A DNA stretch of 64,000 nucleotides from Phoenix dactylifera (GCF_009389715.1 NW_024067677.1:1054001-1118000), one strand, 5' to 3'. Positions 12,465-25,200 are shown, counted from the first letter of the stretch. The notes: generated from the letters alone by a model not told the origin. Translations and numbers: made by a program.

Positions 12465-13090
12465 CTCCACACAATCCTCCAAATGAATTGCTGCTTAAAA
12501 AATTTTAATCGACTATAAAAACCTTCTAGCATCCAAACATCCTAGTATTATTCATATGATAAATAAGATAGATGTATCTTATTTTTTTTTAATTATCTTT
12601 TTTTTCTTTTACTCCACACAATCCTCCAAATGGTTTGCTACTGAATAAACATTTCAGAAAAAATTTAATCGACCGATAAAATCTTTCTGCATTCAAATAG
12701 CCTAGTATTATTCATATAATAAATAAGATAGTTATATCTTTATTTTTTGAATTATCTTTTCTTTTACTCCACACAACCCTCCAAATGATTTGCTGCGATA
12801 AACATCTCTCGTTAAAAAAATTTAATCGATCGATAAAATCTTTTAACATCCAAAACAGCCTACTATTATTCATATATAAATAAGATAGACATATCTTGTA
12901 TTTTTTAATTATCTTTCATCTTTACTCCACACCAATCCTCCAAATATTTTACTGCTGAATAAATATCTCTTGTTAAAAAATTTAATCGACCGATAAAACC
13001 TTTTGGGGTATCCCAAACAGCCTAGTATTATTCATACGATAAATAAGATAGCTGTATTTAATTTTTTTTAATCACCTTTCATCTGCTTGC
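12465..13090 (+). repeat. Tandem repeat, 4 diverged units of ~147-158 bp
   Basis: CTCCACACAATCCTCCAAAT (or close variants) recurs at 12465, 12612, 12767 and 12925. Each is followed by a conserved TTTAATCGA..GATAAAA block and then by CCTA.TATTATTCATA..AATAAGATAG. Units differ by many substitutions and small indels, so the array is old. Confidence 0.85.
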
Positions 13091-14945
13091 AGCAAGAGTT
13101 AATTATCTTGTGGTATTTATATTTTTTTCTTCTATTTAATATATTATATATTTTCAAACGCTTAAACGGGTCTGCTTTTTCCGGGTCGAACACATTGGCA
13201 GAACGTTCAGATACTGTGGAGATGGTGGTATAGCTTGGAACTTCTTAACGCATTCATCCTCATGGGGTCCGCTCTTGCAAGGGCAGTGAATGAGAGCAGT
13301 AAGTAACCCATCTGCATTCATTCATCTTTTCCTTCTCTCTCTCTCTCTCTCTCTCTCTCGCCCCACACTGTTCGAAGAGGAATGGCGGAGCACCAATAAG
13401 TGGGCCTAACCGAGGTCACCCCCCCCCCCCCCCCCCCTCCGAATCCCAAGGACAGAAGTATCGAAGGGGGGGACGCACGGCAAATTTAGGTGGGGTGCAT
13501 GCATGGGTCCTTTTGCTCCCCCACGCCTTAATTTTTTTTACGTACTCACTTTTGCTAAATAATTGATGATAGAGGAATTGATTAGCAGAGTATCCGAGGC
13601 GTATAATGAGAGAAGGATGCAATCACCAAGGTGCATTTCCTCCTCGTTCCAACAAACCACCTTAATGATCTGGGTTCCTTCTCACAGTTACATAATTACG
13701 TAGGCCTTACAGATAGACAGTATGGAATTGAATATACTGACCCCCACCACTATGATTTTTCATGCTCACCCTTACTTCAAGGAATCAGTGATTTGTAATG
13801 ATTACATCAGCACGTAAGGATTGGAATTTCTCTTGACTAAAAACTGTTGCATGAGTGGTATTTTTATGTGTGATAACTTTGAGATGTGTTTTAATCATAT
13901 GGTTTTTTTTCTTCTTCTTCTTCTTTTGTTGGTAGAGAATTATGTCGGTGTTCGTCGCGACATCTAACATGCAGCTCAATTTTGGTGGAGTAATTCTAGA
14001 TGGACCACCTTATGGTGCAAACTTGTGAGATAATCGACATGATATGTATGTTTTTATAGAAATAGATGAGTTTGTAAGAGATAACATCGAAATATTTTAT
14101 AAGGTTCAAATGATGCCACACTAAATGAAGATGCATCCCACATTTCTTGAAACATGTTGCAAGAGAAAAAGTGCCAATACTTTTGCTAGCTACCAAAACT
14201 TGACGAATTTCTAGGCTATGCATCTAATTAATGAGCATGTGGAGGAAGCATATTCAAATTTGTCACTATGCAATTTTATTGGCATATATACACCTTCTGT
14301 GCTAAGACAATTTATCAAATTTAGCTCCAACAAAGATCTATTTCGTACTTTGTGGTTAGTCAGCATCCATACTTACAGTGTCACAGTCACCTCTATTAAA
14401 TGCAAGAGAAAAATGACACAGTAGTACTAGGGTTGATATAGTGCTATTAGTTGTGCTTGAACTAATCAAAAGCTAGCCTGGCTCACATAACAAAAGAATA
14501 CATCAGATCATAACCGACAAGACAATTTGTTAATAACGATAAATGATAATGAGTTTTTGAAAAAAAATGAGGAAGGTTTATTTTCAAATCAAGAAAGATG
14601 GTGGGATATAGCCTTAAACACAGAAACCTACTTGAAACATTTAGAAAAAGGAAAGAAATTGCATTTAGATGTTCTTTCAAAAAGCATGTTTTCTTGAAAG
14701 GAAAGAGAGAAGAATTCTTGGAAAGGACTCTTTTTAGTTGATTTTTTCTGTCCAAGTTAGTTGGACAAAATACAAAGAATTTTTATGTCATATATGTTAC
14801 CATCTTAATCATCAATATAGATAGAAATATCTAGTGTGCAAGAATTTAGAAAGCTTTCGTCAATTTCATTGCACATCTCTCTTGGAACGAGAGATGCGCA
14901 ACATGTGCTGAATGTTTCGATCCACAATAAAGTAGCCAGAAAGGT
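13091..14945. other. Intergenic DNA with simple repeats
   Basis: Contains a CT microsatellite (about 13335-13359), a run of 19 C (13419-13437) and a TTC microsatellite (about 13906-13925). No gene supported. Confidence 0.6.
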
Positions 14946-14948
14946 TAA

Positions 14949-16516
14949 GGCCCTGTTTGGGAGAGCTGTTGGCAGTAGAGCTGTTGAAAGTAGAGCTGTT
15001 GGAAGTAGAGCTGTCTAAAGTAGAGCTGTTATAAAAGCTGTTTGCTGTTTGGTAACTACATTCGTAAAGTGCTCGTGGTACTTTGTTTTGTATTTGGTAA
15101 ACAAACTGAGAAAGTACTTTTGTATGACAAAATTATCATAAAGGACATTGCATAGTATTATACAACAGAACATAATAAACATAACATAAATTAATACATA
15201 AATATACGATATAGTATAATATTATTGTAATATAAAATAATATTATGTTAATATAGATAATAGTAATAAATTATTAGAGTAATTAATATTTGATAATATA
15301 ACATAATATTAAATTATTTAACATAACATATTAATGTATTATGATATAATGTAATATAGTATTATATTTATAATATAATACAATAATAAAGTATAAAATA
15401 TATAATTATTAGTATAAATTAATTTCTCATAATATAACATAATATTAAATTATTTAAAATAACATATTAATGTATTATAATGTAATGTAATATAATACAA
15501 TATTTATAGTATAATACAATAATTAAAAGGTATAAAATATTATAGTTATTATTATAAATTAATTTCCATAATATAACATAATATTAAATTATTTAAAATA
15601 ACATATTAATCGTATTATAATGTAATGTAATATAATACAATAATTTATAGTATAATACAATAATAAAGGTATAAAATATTATAATTATTAGTATAATTTA
15701 ATTTTCCATAATATAACATAATATTAAATTATTTAACATACCATATTAATGTATTATGATATAATATAATATGATATTATATTTATAGTATAATACAAAA
15801 ATAAAGGTATAAAATATTATAATTATTAGTATAAATTAATTTTCCATAATATAATATAATATTAAATTATTTAACATAACATATTAATGTATTATGATAT
15901 AATATAATATGATATTATATTTATAGTATAATACAAAAATAAAGATATAAAATATTATAATTATTAGTATAAAATAATTTTTCATAATAATTTTCCATAA
16001 TTTTTCATAAAATAATTTTCCGCAGTCCAGGGGCTCTTCTTCATGGTCCACGCTCGAGGAGGACCTCAGCGTGGGCCGCGAGGTTGATGATAAAAAAAAA
16101 AACAATAGATTGATTTTGGAAGGTATAGAAAAGGATTAAAATTTTTTTTCTTCTAAAATGTGGTTCAAGAGATGCATACAAAAATTGAAAAGAAAAATAC
16201 CTTTTCTTACGGAAGGGAGTCTGACGGCTTGGGTTCTTGGCTCCAGCAGATTTTTAGGTTTATACAGGGATAAACTATGTAATTATGTTATTTTAATATG
16301 GGCATTTTTGTCAAAATATGCTTTCCGAAAAAAGCTGAAACAGCTTCCTCCCAAAAGCTCCAAATTGGAGCTTCCTCCCAAAGCTGTTTTCAGCTTCCCG
16401 CAAAAGCTGAAACAGCTTTTTGAAAAATTTACCAAACATAGTTTTTCATCTAAAAATATTTTTGGAGGGCTAGAAAGCACTTTCTGCCCTCCAAAAGCTC
16501 CCCCCAAAACAGGGCC
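14949..16516. mobile_element. PIF/Harbinger-like TIR element (large MITE) with internal ~140-bp repeats
   Basis: The left end GGCCCTGTTTGGG and right end CCCCAAAACAGGGCC are inverted repeats (one indel) flanked by TAA at 14946-14948 and 16517-16519, the target-site type of PIF/Harbinger and Tourist elements. The left subterminal part has about five short AGAGCTGTTGGAAGT-like repeats (14960-15043); the right part has AGCTT/AAGCTG inverted repeats. The centre (about 15280-15985) is very AT-rich and made of five ~140-bp tandem units. No transposase is present. The ORF at 16158-16556 is only the right-end repeat region read through and is not a gene. Confidence 0.85.
15280..15985. repeat. Five ~140-bp AT-rich tandem units inside the TIR element
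   Basis: The landmark ACATAATATTAAATTATTTA recurs at 15301, 15437, 15576 and 15716, with a variant near 15855, giving periods of 136, 139, 140 and 140 bp. Confidence 0.85.
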
Positions 16517-16519
16517 TAA

Positions 16520-17040
16520 GTCGCTCGATAGCATGCTCGATCGTACTTCTTATTGAGCCTTGGATCCTAAACCCATTATGCCTCGCTGATGGATCTAGAT
16601 GATTGAAAATTTCAGAAACTAGTTCAACCATGAATTCAATCATCTATTCGCATTATCAACAAATAAAAACAACTAGCTAGTGAGAGGTAGGTAGAGTCGA
16701 AGCAGCCTTTATTGTGGGGGAATTAAGATGGGACCTCGTTGGTAGGCGAAGTTGGGACCATGCATGCAAGTCCAAAGACCCAACCTCCTTGCATCTTCAC
16801 CACTTCAGCAGGACCCATACATACCCCTTTTGAACGGCCAACCAGAAAAACTATGTTTCTTTCTTTGCCTTTTTGGGTTCGCCAGTCAGGCCAACTGTCA
16901 TCATCCAAGTTCCAAAGAAATCCATCCCTTTTGCTCTTCTTCCTCTTCTGTAAAAGTTGAACTCCTGAGAAAAGGAGCAGTTGCATGCGTTCTTCCGTCC
17001 ATCAAAGTGGAGAGGAAGTTGATCAATTATGAGGGGTAAA
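16520..17040. other. Intergenic DNA, nothing recognised
   Basis: Overlapping short ORFs on both strands at 16720-17040 show no domain. I do not call a gene. Confidence 0.5.
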
Positions 17041-17091
17041 GATGGCCTTTAACTCTTTTTTTTTTTTTTTTTGGGCTTTTGGGAGGGGGGA

Positions 17092-17112
17092 GGGGGGGGG
17101 GGGGGGGGGGGG
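17092..17112. repeat. G21 homopolymer
   Basis: Twenty-one consecutive G, preceded by more G-rich sequence. It could form quadruplex structure and is error-prone in sequencing. Confidence 0.9.
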
Positions 17113-17117
17113 ACGTT

Positions 17118-17145
17118 AGGAGAACCTCCCTGTGGAGGTTCTCCT
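17118..17145. repeat. Perfect 12-bp inverted repeat with 4-base loop
   Basis: AGGAGAACCTCC (17118-17129), loop CTGT, GGAGGTTCTCCT (17134-17145). ACGT on each side extends it with one bulged base. It lies inside the truncated SINE. Confidence 0.9.
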
Positions 17146-17436
17146 ACGTCCCCTCCCTGTGTAGCAACTCCACGCTGGCCTCTCTCCCACCGGGCATATC
17201 CGATATAGGTACCAAAGCACCCACCTCGCGCCACTTGGTACCAGCGACCAGTAGCATATTCAGACTCCGTGTACGGCGTAGGGCATCCGATCTCCGAAGA
17301 TGACCATTAACTTGCTGGGTTAATTTGATGATGATAATAATAAATAAATAAAAACAAGAGAGCCAGGCCTCATGCCTGAAGCGGGGGTAGAGAATCCCAC
17401 AACAAACCAATAAATAGTTATATTCTTAGTAGGTAA

Positions 17437-17812
17437 CTATTTATTTAAGATTTTTTTCATGAATATCTTTTAAAAATTTAAATTTGTGTAAATATTCTTT
17501 TAAAATTTATATTTATTTTGTACCTTATAAAATACTGTTTTTGTATAAATACTGCTAATATAACGATTTTTTAATAAAAACTATATTTATTTTAATTAAA
17601 ATAAAATAAAATTTTGAAATTATTTTTTATCTTCTACTAGGATCGCTAATTTTTAATAACATTAGATAGTGTGGGTACATATGTAAAAATAAAAATAAAA
17701 AATAAAATAGTAAAATAAGTATTTTATAAGGATACATATGTAAATATCAATTTTGAAAGAATATTGTATATAAAATTCGATATTTAGAGAGTATTTATGT
17801 AATTTTTTTTAT
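17437..17812. repeat. Dispersed AT-rich repeat, copy 1 (MITE-like)
   Basis: Aligns along most of its length with 56093-56553: shared blocks AAAATACTGTTTTTG, TATTTATTTTAATTAAAA and GATNGTGTGGGTACATATG. Ends carry CATGAATATC-like motifs in inverted orientation, suggesting terminal or subterminal inverted repeats. No coding content. Confidence 0.65.
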
Positions 17813-18440
17813 CGCCCTGTTAGTATGTAGCATAGAGCAACCGACACGCGATGCGGTTATTACTCTGTTAAAAGGCAAAATTATCTTCTTCTCTATGGTT
17901 GTTTTTTTTTTGCTAACAAAGAATCGTTTTAGTACAATGAATGAGACATCAAACATGGGAGCCCTTGCTGCTAAAGGTACTGCCGATCTCTGGTTAGAAC
18001 TTGTACCTGGTTATGTCCGGTTTCATTGAACAGTGACCGGATCATATTTCTGATAAAGTTTGATATTTATTCAGGGATAAATGCAAGATAAGTGCTTCAT
18101 GGCTTATTTTATTCCCATCGTAGTCTTTGTATAATCTCTTCTTCAATCCTAGAAGCAAAAATGAAGTGTCCTATAGAAACCTTTGGATACTAAGGTATCC
18201 GACCTCTTACTTTCGTAGTTCTAGTTCTGAATCCCTAAATTGACTCTCACTATTTATTTTATTCCCAAGCTAGACCTTAATGAAATACCCAAAAAAAGTA
18301 TGATGATTTTGGGGTTATGAGGATATTTTGGTCATCTTACATCCACCGGGGTATTTCGATGCCGCTTTCGTGAAGCGGGGAATAAAGGCAGTCTTTGGCT
18401 TCGGAGATCCCAAAACCACGAGAAAGATATCCTGCTACAG
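17813..18440. other. Intergenic DNA and putative upstream region of the DUF547 gene
   Basis: No ORF with features. It leads into a GA-rich leader. Confidence 0.5.
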
Positions 18441-18442
18441 TG

Positions 18443-18475
<33 letters not shown>

Positions 18476-18842
18476 TCTAGATAGGGGTTGAGGGTGCCGT
18501 GACCCGTCGGTCAGGCCTCTTTCACACACCGCCTTCTCCTCCGCCACTCACACTTCGCCGTCTCCACCCCTCCCCACTTATTTTTATATTCGGCGTCTGT
18601 CCTCTTCTTTGGACTTTGGAGCTCCACCGGTGGAACAACCGAGAGAAAGACCCGTTTTATTCCCGCCCCCCTCCCCCCTTCGCTCTTATCCCAGTGACTT
18701 GGCAGTGGCGCCAGGCCAAGTCTACTGGCTGTATTTTCTTGGAATAAGAGAGGGATTATTTATAATCCCTACAGTCGTTGGCTTATGGAGTAGAAGTAGA
18801 AGGAGAGAGAGGAGGGGAGAGAGAGAGAGAGAGAGAGAGAGG
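18441..18842 (+). promoter_or_regulatory. GA-rich promoter/5' leader of the DUF547 gene
   Basis: Two GA microsatellites (about 18441-18474 and 18816-18841) bracket a CT/C-rich block. GA/CT repeats are common in plant core promoters and 5' UTRs, so assignment as promoter plus leader is an inference from position. I could not place a TATA box. Confidence 0.4.
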
Positions 18843-18857
18843 AGTGTGGAAGAAGAG

Positions 18858-19219
18858 ATGCTGTGCCTGAAAGCGGAGGCGCTGGGGCATGAAATGTATG
18901 CTTCCCATGGCGTCGTACTCCCAGTGAATCTGTAAGCCATGGAGTTCCGCCCGCCTCGGATCCCTCTCCACCCACCGTTCCTTTTCTTTTGTATCTTTTG
19001 CTTGTTCTATTTTGCTGATTGGAATTCTCTGGTGTCTGTTCTCCTTGGTGTTGGCTCTGAATTCCCCTTTTGCTTCGCTGTTGTGCAAATTTGTGGGGTG
19101 GGCGCCACCGCAGGGGAAGTTCCATTCAGAAGGTGATGCGCAGGCGGGGTAGGAGAGCTGGCGGTGGATCCCGCGCCTCCGATCTGTCGTCTTCGCCCTC
19201 CGGCGATGGCTTCCGCTAG
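18858..19219 (+). other. Alternative N-terminal frame or overlapping upstream ORF of the DUF547 gene
   Basis: ATG 18858 opens a frame that crosses a T-rich, intron-like segment with donor GTAAGC (18932) and acceptor CCGCAG (ending 19113), then continues as KVMRRRGRRAGGGSRASDLS and stops at TAG 19217-19219, 59 codons in all. It overlaps the chosen start at 19206 in another frame. Either it is an overlapping uORF, or it is the true N-terminus broken by one lost base between 19206 and 19217. The 19206 start has a good context (G at -3 and +4) and is in phase with exon 2. Confidence 0.4.
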
Positions 19220-22200
19220 CTGCTCTGGTCCAGAGGTCGGCGTTCTATCTATCTCTCTTGCTCGATTTGTAAGAAATTTTTGTCACTTATTTTAACCAAT
19301 GGGATGTTTGTGTTTTTTGAATCTTGTTACCGGATAATTGCATATAATTATTTGTGTTTGTTGATTGTTAAAGGAGGAAGGAAAGGGGTTGTTGAGTAGA
19401 CAGGTCATGTTAATCATGTCAATGCCAATTTTGTCCCACTGGATCATGTCACGCAATTTTCGGTATATGGAAAACAAAATTCTCTATTTCTCGACCCATG
19501 GGAGCCTGATTTCTGTTGATTTTTTGTCAGGATGATAAGAGCGATGACAGTGGAGGGGGAAGCGAGAAGAGTGCCAAGATGTGCTGCTACAGGTCTCAGC
19601 TTGAGCAAGAAGTAAGCGTGCTGTTCTTAATCGTCCATTTCCATAAGAACTAGAAGAAAATCTTCTTATATATTTGAATGATACTGTCGTTGTCATGAAT
19701 TGTCAAGTGGGAAGGGAGCTAGGAGGGTAAAAGTCGCATCGTCGATACTTATATTAAAGTCTTTGCATTGGTAAAGTTGACTGGGTAATCTCTTCGATAA
19801 TATAGCGGGCGCTGTTGTAGGAGTATCCTATGAAGTGGGTCAACTCAGCATATTTAATCTGGTATTAGATATTTAGGACAATTGAGTTTTGATATCCATC
19901 CACCAGACTAGTTTAATATTAGATCCAGCTTTTATGTCTGTGGAGAACCTGCAGGCTTAGCTCGTAGTTTGATTCTATGGTGCTGCTAGAATCAAGTTAT
20001 TCATTTTTTGATAAATCATTTCCAACTGGTTAAAGAAGACAGAGCGAGTGCTGGTTATTCTAGTGACTGGACCTGTGAAGTAATCAGTTGAATTAAAATA
20101 TGCCATTTTGGCCTGAGTTCATAATTTTGCACAAACCAGTCTCTTGCCTGCGAGATCTGCTCTGTCCGTGAGTTTCATCTTTCATTGGGCAAACTGAAAT
20201 GAAAACCTTGGGATTATTCAGTTTAAAATTTCTGGCATGTCCGGAAGAACCTGGACAAATGATTATTTTAAGGACTGAAGTGTGCCTATCATACTTGTAA
20301 CTGATACATCTACTGAGCAAGATGATGCCAAATGTTCCCTCTCTTTCCAATTATCCACATTTGTCGATATTTGTTAATGTAATGGAATCAGGCTTCGCAC
20401 ATGCATTCACCATGAATGGTTTTGTATCTGTTAAGATGCCCTTTCTTGCCTTTTCTGTCTGCCAAACTGGAAATTATCCCAAAACTTAAAGATTCGAAGA
20501 ATAACAATGATTGAACTTGTTGTTGGCCCCTGGATAATTTGTCTTCTCTTTGAATTGCTAGATTTGAATAATAGTTGTTCCTAGTGGATTTCCATTGCCA
20601 GTCAGTCTAATGTATAATTGATTTACTTATGTGGCTTGTCGGGCAATGAATTTTGCTTATTTAAGTTTCTACGGTCCTTTAACGATAACAAGTGGTCATT
20701 TACCTTAAAGCTCCAGGAGCTTGTGATCAACTTCGTGTGCTGTTAGAAATGAATTAATTTGGAATGCAGGATGTGGCTTCTGAGAGTCATCCAACCTGCA
20801 GCACCTTTCTTACAGAAATCAGTTCATGATACAGGTGTAAATTGCTGAGATTGGGACCTCATCCTGTGTTTCCTGTAATAAATATACTGAATATAATTTT
20901 ATTAATTAATTCATAGCGGTATTAGTTTAAGATCAAGATTATATATAGTCCAGGGTCAAGCATGTTTTCAGTTCCTACATTATGGTATATAAGTCCTTCT
21001 CCTTTTACTTGCGTTGCGCTATCTGGTCCCTGTTTTCCATTCTACTTTTCATAAAAGATTAAAGACAAAAGCAGTCACTAACATCACTTTGCAGGTTCAA
21101 AAATTGCAGAAGCAGCTTCAAGAAGAGATTGATCTGCATGTGGCTTTGGCAAATGCTGTAGCACATAATGCTGCTCCTTTATTGAACTCTCCGTCCAAGC
21201 TTCCAGATAAGGTAAGTTTTCTATGTTGGACCTACTTTATTTTTTGTTTTTCAGGTATTAATTTTTTATTAAATTTTAGAAACAAGTATTTATCGATAAA
21301 CATTTGTTTAGGCTCAAGAGCTTCTGGCCAACATTGCTGCACTGGAGATCACAGTTTCAAAACTTGAAGAGGAGTTGGTTGCCTTGCATATTCGTCTTAT
21401 CATGAGAGAAACGAGAGGCGCCTTGCTGAAACCCAACTAGAATGTTTACCATCACTATCACTAGAACAAACTTGTTCAAGTTCTGGTCATACATGGGAGG
21501 AGGTATATAGTAGTCTTTCAGTCTTTGCTTTACATATCTTCTGCAGGTGTCATCCAGATCTTCCTGGGTCTGGTTGCTGATGATTAATTGATGTCCTGCT
21601 CAGCATATTGCTTCCTTGAGAGTTTCGAAGTTTGGTGGGAGTCAGAAATCTCATTCACCGCAACAAGATATATTATCTGGCCATGGAGGTCAACAGTTAA
21701 TCCCAGTCAGCAGACTGTCAGGGAAATACCCCGAGGAAGAGGTCTGCTTCTTTTATATTATCTTTTGTTGATTGTATCTAAGACCTAGTTGCTTTGTCTC
21801 ATACTGGTGGTGACTGAAAACTTATGATGTACCATCCAGGTGTTTTTTCATGATAACATTGCAATAGTTTAGTAAACATTATTCTAATATGTTCTCTTCC
21901 ATTAAAACAAAACTAAAACAAAATTGTAATATGCAAACTGGAAGTTGACTTGTTTTAATTATACAGATAATGGCATCATGCAGTAGGAGTAAGGAAGGGA
22001 AAGAAAACAATGGTTCTCTTCAACCGTCTGATGCAATGGATCTTCAACTGTCTGATGCAATGGATGCAAAGAAGAAAATTGTAAAGAAGACCCATTTGCC
22101 GAACCCAAATCAGCTTTCAGAAGATATGGTGCGATGCATGAGAAATATTTTTCTCTGTCTATCTGAGTCATCAAACATCCCTTTGTATGCTTCTTCGGAG

Positions 22201-25200
22201 TGTTTGCCTTCTCCATCTTCACCAGTTGGGCACCTATCCCGTTCTTCATTGACATCTTTCTCAGATTCATCCTTAATGCCCTCAGTTTTACGAAGTCCTT
22301 CAGCTGAGTTACAGCGCAATTATGAAGTAATGGATCAGGCAAATATGTTTGATCCTTACAGAGTTAATGGCAAGGTGAATTGGAGAAATATTGGAAGTTA
22401 TGGCCTGGCAGCTGAAGTGTCATGGATGTCTGTTGGAAAGAGACAGCTAGAATATGCTGCTGAGGCTCTCAAAAAGTTCAGGTTAGATGTTTTATTTCTA
22501 GTGAAAGTTGATATAAATTCATGCTACTCTCATTGATTGGACAAGGGTTCTAATGGCCCACCTGGTTCCTTTGATATATATTTCATGGTTTTTTTTACTT
22601 GGAAACATGTTATATGATGATGAAATATCCATTGATAGGTTTCCAGCAACAAGTCTCTGAAAGATCTCTCGTGGAAAGAACCTTAACAAAGTTTGCTTTT
22701 TATGTGGTGCATGTGGGATTATATTTACAGATTCTGTTTGTTTTTATGTGGGACAATTCTTTACATCTTTTTTTAAAGCTCAAATTGAGGTCAATTCTTT
22801 ACATCACCTATAACCCATATGAGTCTCCTGATAATAGTAGCACATGATTTTGAATAGGACGACCTTTGAATAAGATCTGAAGAACAATTCTGGCTTTTAT
22901 TGCACATGACAAACTATTCTAAATTAGTTATTTACCAATTATTCTTGATTGGGTTTTTTTTTAGAACTCTTGATGTGCTTATTTCTGGAACCTGTTGCCT
23001 CTAAAGCCTTTTCCTGTTCATAATATCTTCATCTATATATATGCTAAATTCTTACTACCCAATATCCCAAGTCATAAATGACAATTGGTTTTCCATTTGC
23101 ATGAGGGAACTTTATCAAGGTCCATTGCTATGTTGTGGTCATTTGGTGCTTGCTGAATTGTATCTCCAATTTGTGTACCTAGAACTGCACAGATTGTGGA
23201 TATTAAGCTTTGCATTGCAATTGCATATAATAAGGTCTTTCTTACTCTATTAATAACCTGCAAAATTAAGCTCCTCCCACCAATTAGTTTTGTTTCATCA
23301 TCTATGCTTTGCCTTCTCATTAGTATTTTTTGCATTCCGTTGACATGTCCAATTATGGCGTGTCAGGTAATCGATAACAGATGCACAGAATGAGTCAATC
23401 CTGGTATCAGTGGAATATGAACAGATATCAGTATATCATGATATTAATGGAGTTGACATCTTTGAATGTTCTCATATATCTGTAGTAGTCTCATGATGCC
23501 CATTGGAGATATCTGTCAGTAGCAACACCTAATTTATCTCATGACATCCAAGAAACAATTATATTTTAGCCAACCTTTTTATACAAAAGGAGTTTAAATG
23601 GCTAGTTGGGCCATTAAGCATCTGAGTTAAGAGAACTTTACTTGAGGAAAGAGCTTGACAGCTTGTATATGCAAGTAATTGGAAAAAACATAGCTTCTAA
23701 CAGTTACTTACAATGAGGGAAGAGAAGAAAAGGAAAAAATTTCAAGATGCAGATAAAAAGGGGAGTGAGGAGAAAACAGAATGGCGAGAAGGTTTCCCAG
23801 TCAAGAGGTTCGTGGTCTAGGTTGATTTCAGGTTTGTGGTTGTCAACAATTGCTCCAACTTGTTACCCTTGTTCCCACTACCTTGGATCCCCTCCTATTG
23901 CCTGCAAAAATGCAACGCACCAATGTGTTATGCAACCTAGCGACTAGTTCACGAGCTAACCTAATATCTAAAAATTGAATGGACTATTGACTAGACACTG
24001 CTCTTCTATAAACAGGGATGCTGGTCATTTAACAGTTGTTTATAATTTTGCATGTATACTTTCTGTGGTTCAGTAAAACCATGCATATATTTTCTTTTTG
24101 AATTTTTGAGTTGAAGTTGTAGTTGACTATTAAGCTTTCTGAGTTAACAAATGTCATATAAGGTGAAATAAGGTGAGGGGAAGTTCATTTTTTGGTTAAA
24201 AGAGTATGTATAATTGAGAAAAGATTACAAAGACATGTAATATATGGGAAAAGTTTAACACCAATTAGAAAGATTCATAAATTATTCTATGAGTTCATAA
24301 GGAACATGCAAGTTCAATTTAGACTGTTTTTTCTAGTAGAAGTTCCAAGAATCACAGAAGCAAGTTGAGATTAGTAAGCTGCAATTTATTTTTGTAAATT
24401 TAATATTTTTTGGAGTTATGAATGAAATTAATTTTAAGAAAATAATGACATAGGAATGGGAGACTAATGGAAAAAAAGCAATTTCATTTTGAATTAAGAT
24501 CCGACTTTCAAATCTAGTTCTTCTTTCACTGCTAGCAATTTTTTTCACTCAAGACCTACCTCTGTTTGGCATATCTTAAATTAAAGTATCTTGGTCACAA
24601 TTCTGAGATGGCTCATCATGCAATTCCACAATGATATTTTGTATATCTTCGGATGCCATGCTATCTTGTGTTGTCTGCCAGTGTTAGGTAATCATTTATT
24701 TTTAGAATCGCACATCAACATACTCTTTTTTATTTTCATTTTTTGGGTATGTGCAGTTTTTTGGGTCGATGGAAGTGTTGCTAATCTTAAATTTATTTGG
24801 AGACTGCCTTACATAGTTCATGAAGAAGCATGTCTGCAATAATGTTTGCAATAAATTCTTACATCCTTGTTTATTATGGCTATGCTGCTTGCAGATTTTT
24901 TGTGGAGCAATTAGCCGAAGTGAACCCAGTTCGTTTGAGTCACAATGAGAAACTGGCATTTTGGATCAACCTTTATAATGCCTTGATAATGCATGTATGT
25001 TTAATACCAGCAATCTCTACCTTCCACTGTTATAAAGTTTGATTTGGTGCAAGTTGTTATTAAGGTAAAGAAGAAACATGTTGCTACTTTAGACTATGTC
25101 AGTAATGGTTTTGAGTACCAACCTGTACTGGCCAGTATGGAGCATATCATATTGACCCAGTATGGTACCAATATAGTATGGGGCCTCAATATGCCCCTGT

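Larger units (their letters stand above)
17057..17298 (-). mobile_element. 5'-truncated SINE with poly(A) tail
   Basis: Plus-strand T17-18 (the tail of a minus-strand element) is followed by a G-rich run and by a segment near 17242-17292 that matches the body of the tRNA-derived SINE at 42788-43167 (CCAG..GACCAGTAGC...CAGA..CCGTGT). It is flanked by GATGGCCTTTAACT (17041-17054) and GATGACCATTAACT (17299-17312), a 14-bp target duplication with two mismatches. The tRNA-like head with A and B boxes is absent. Confidence 0.7.

Noticed and set aside
16158..16556. 132-codon ORF
   Set aside because: Runs through the subterminal repeats of the TIR element; Lys/Pro/Ser repeats come from AAGCT motifs.
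18722..19125. Minus-strand Ser/Leu-rich ORFs opposite the DUF547 leader
   Set aside because: Produced by CT microsatellites on the opposite strand of a GA-rich leader.
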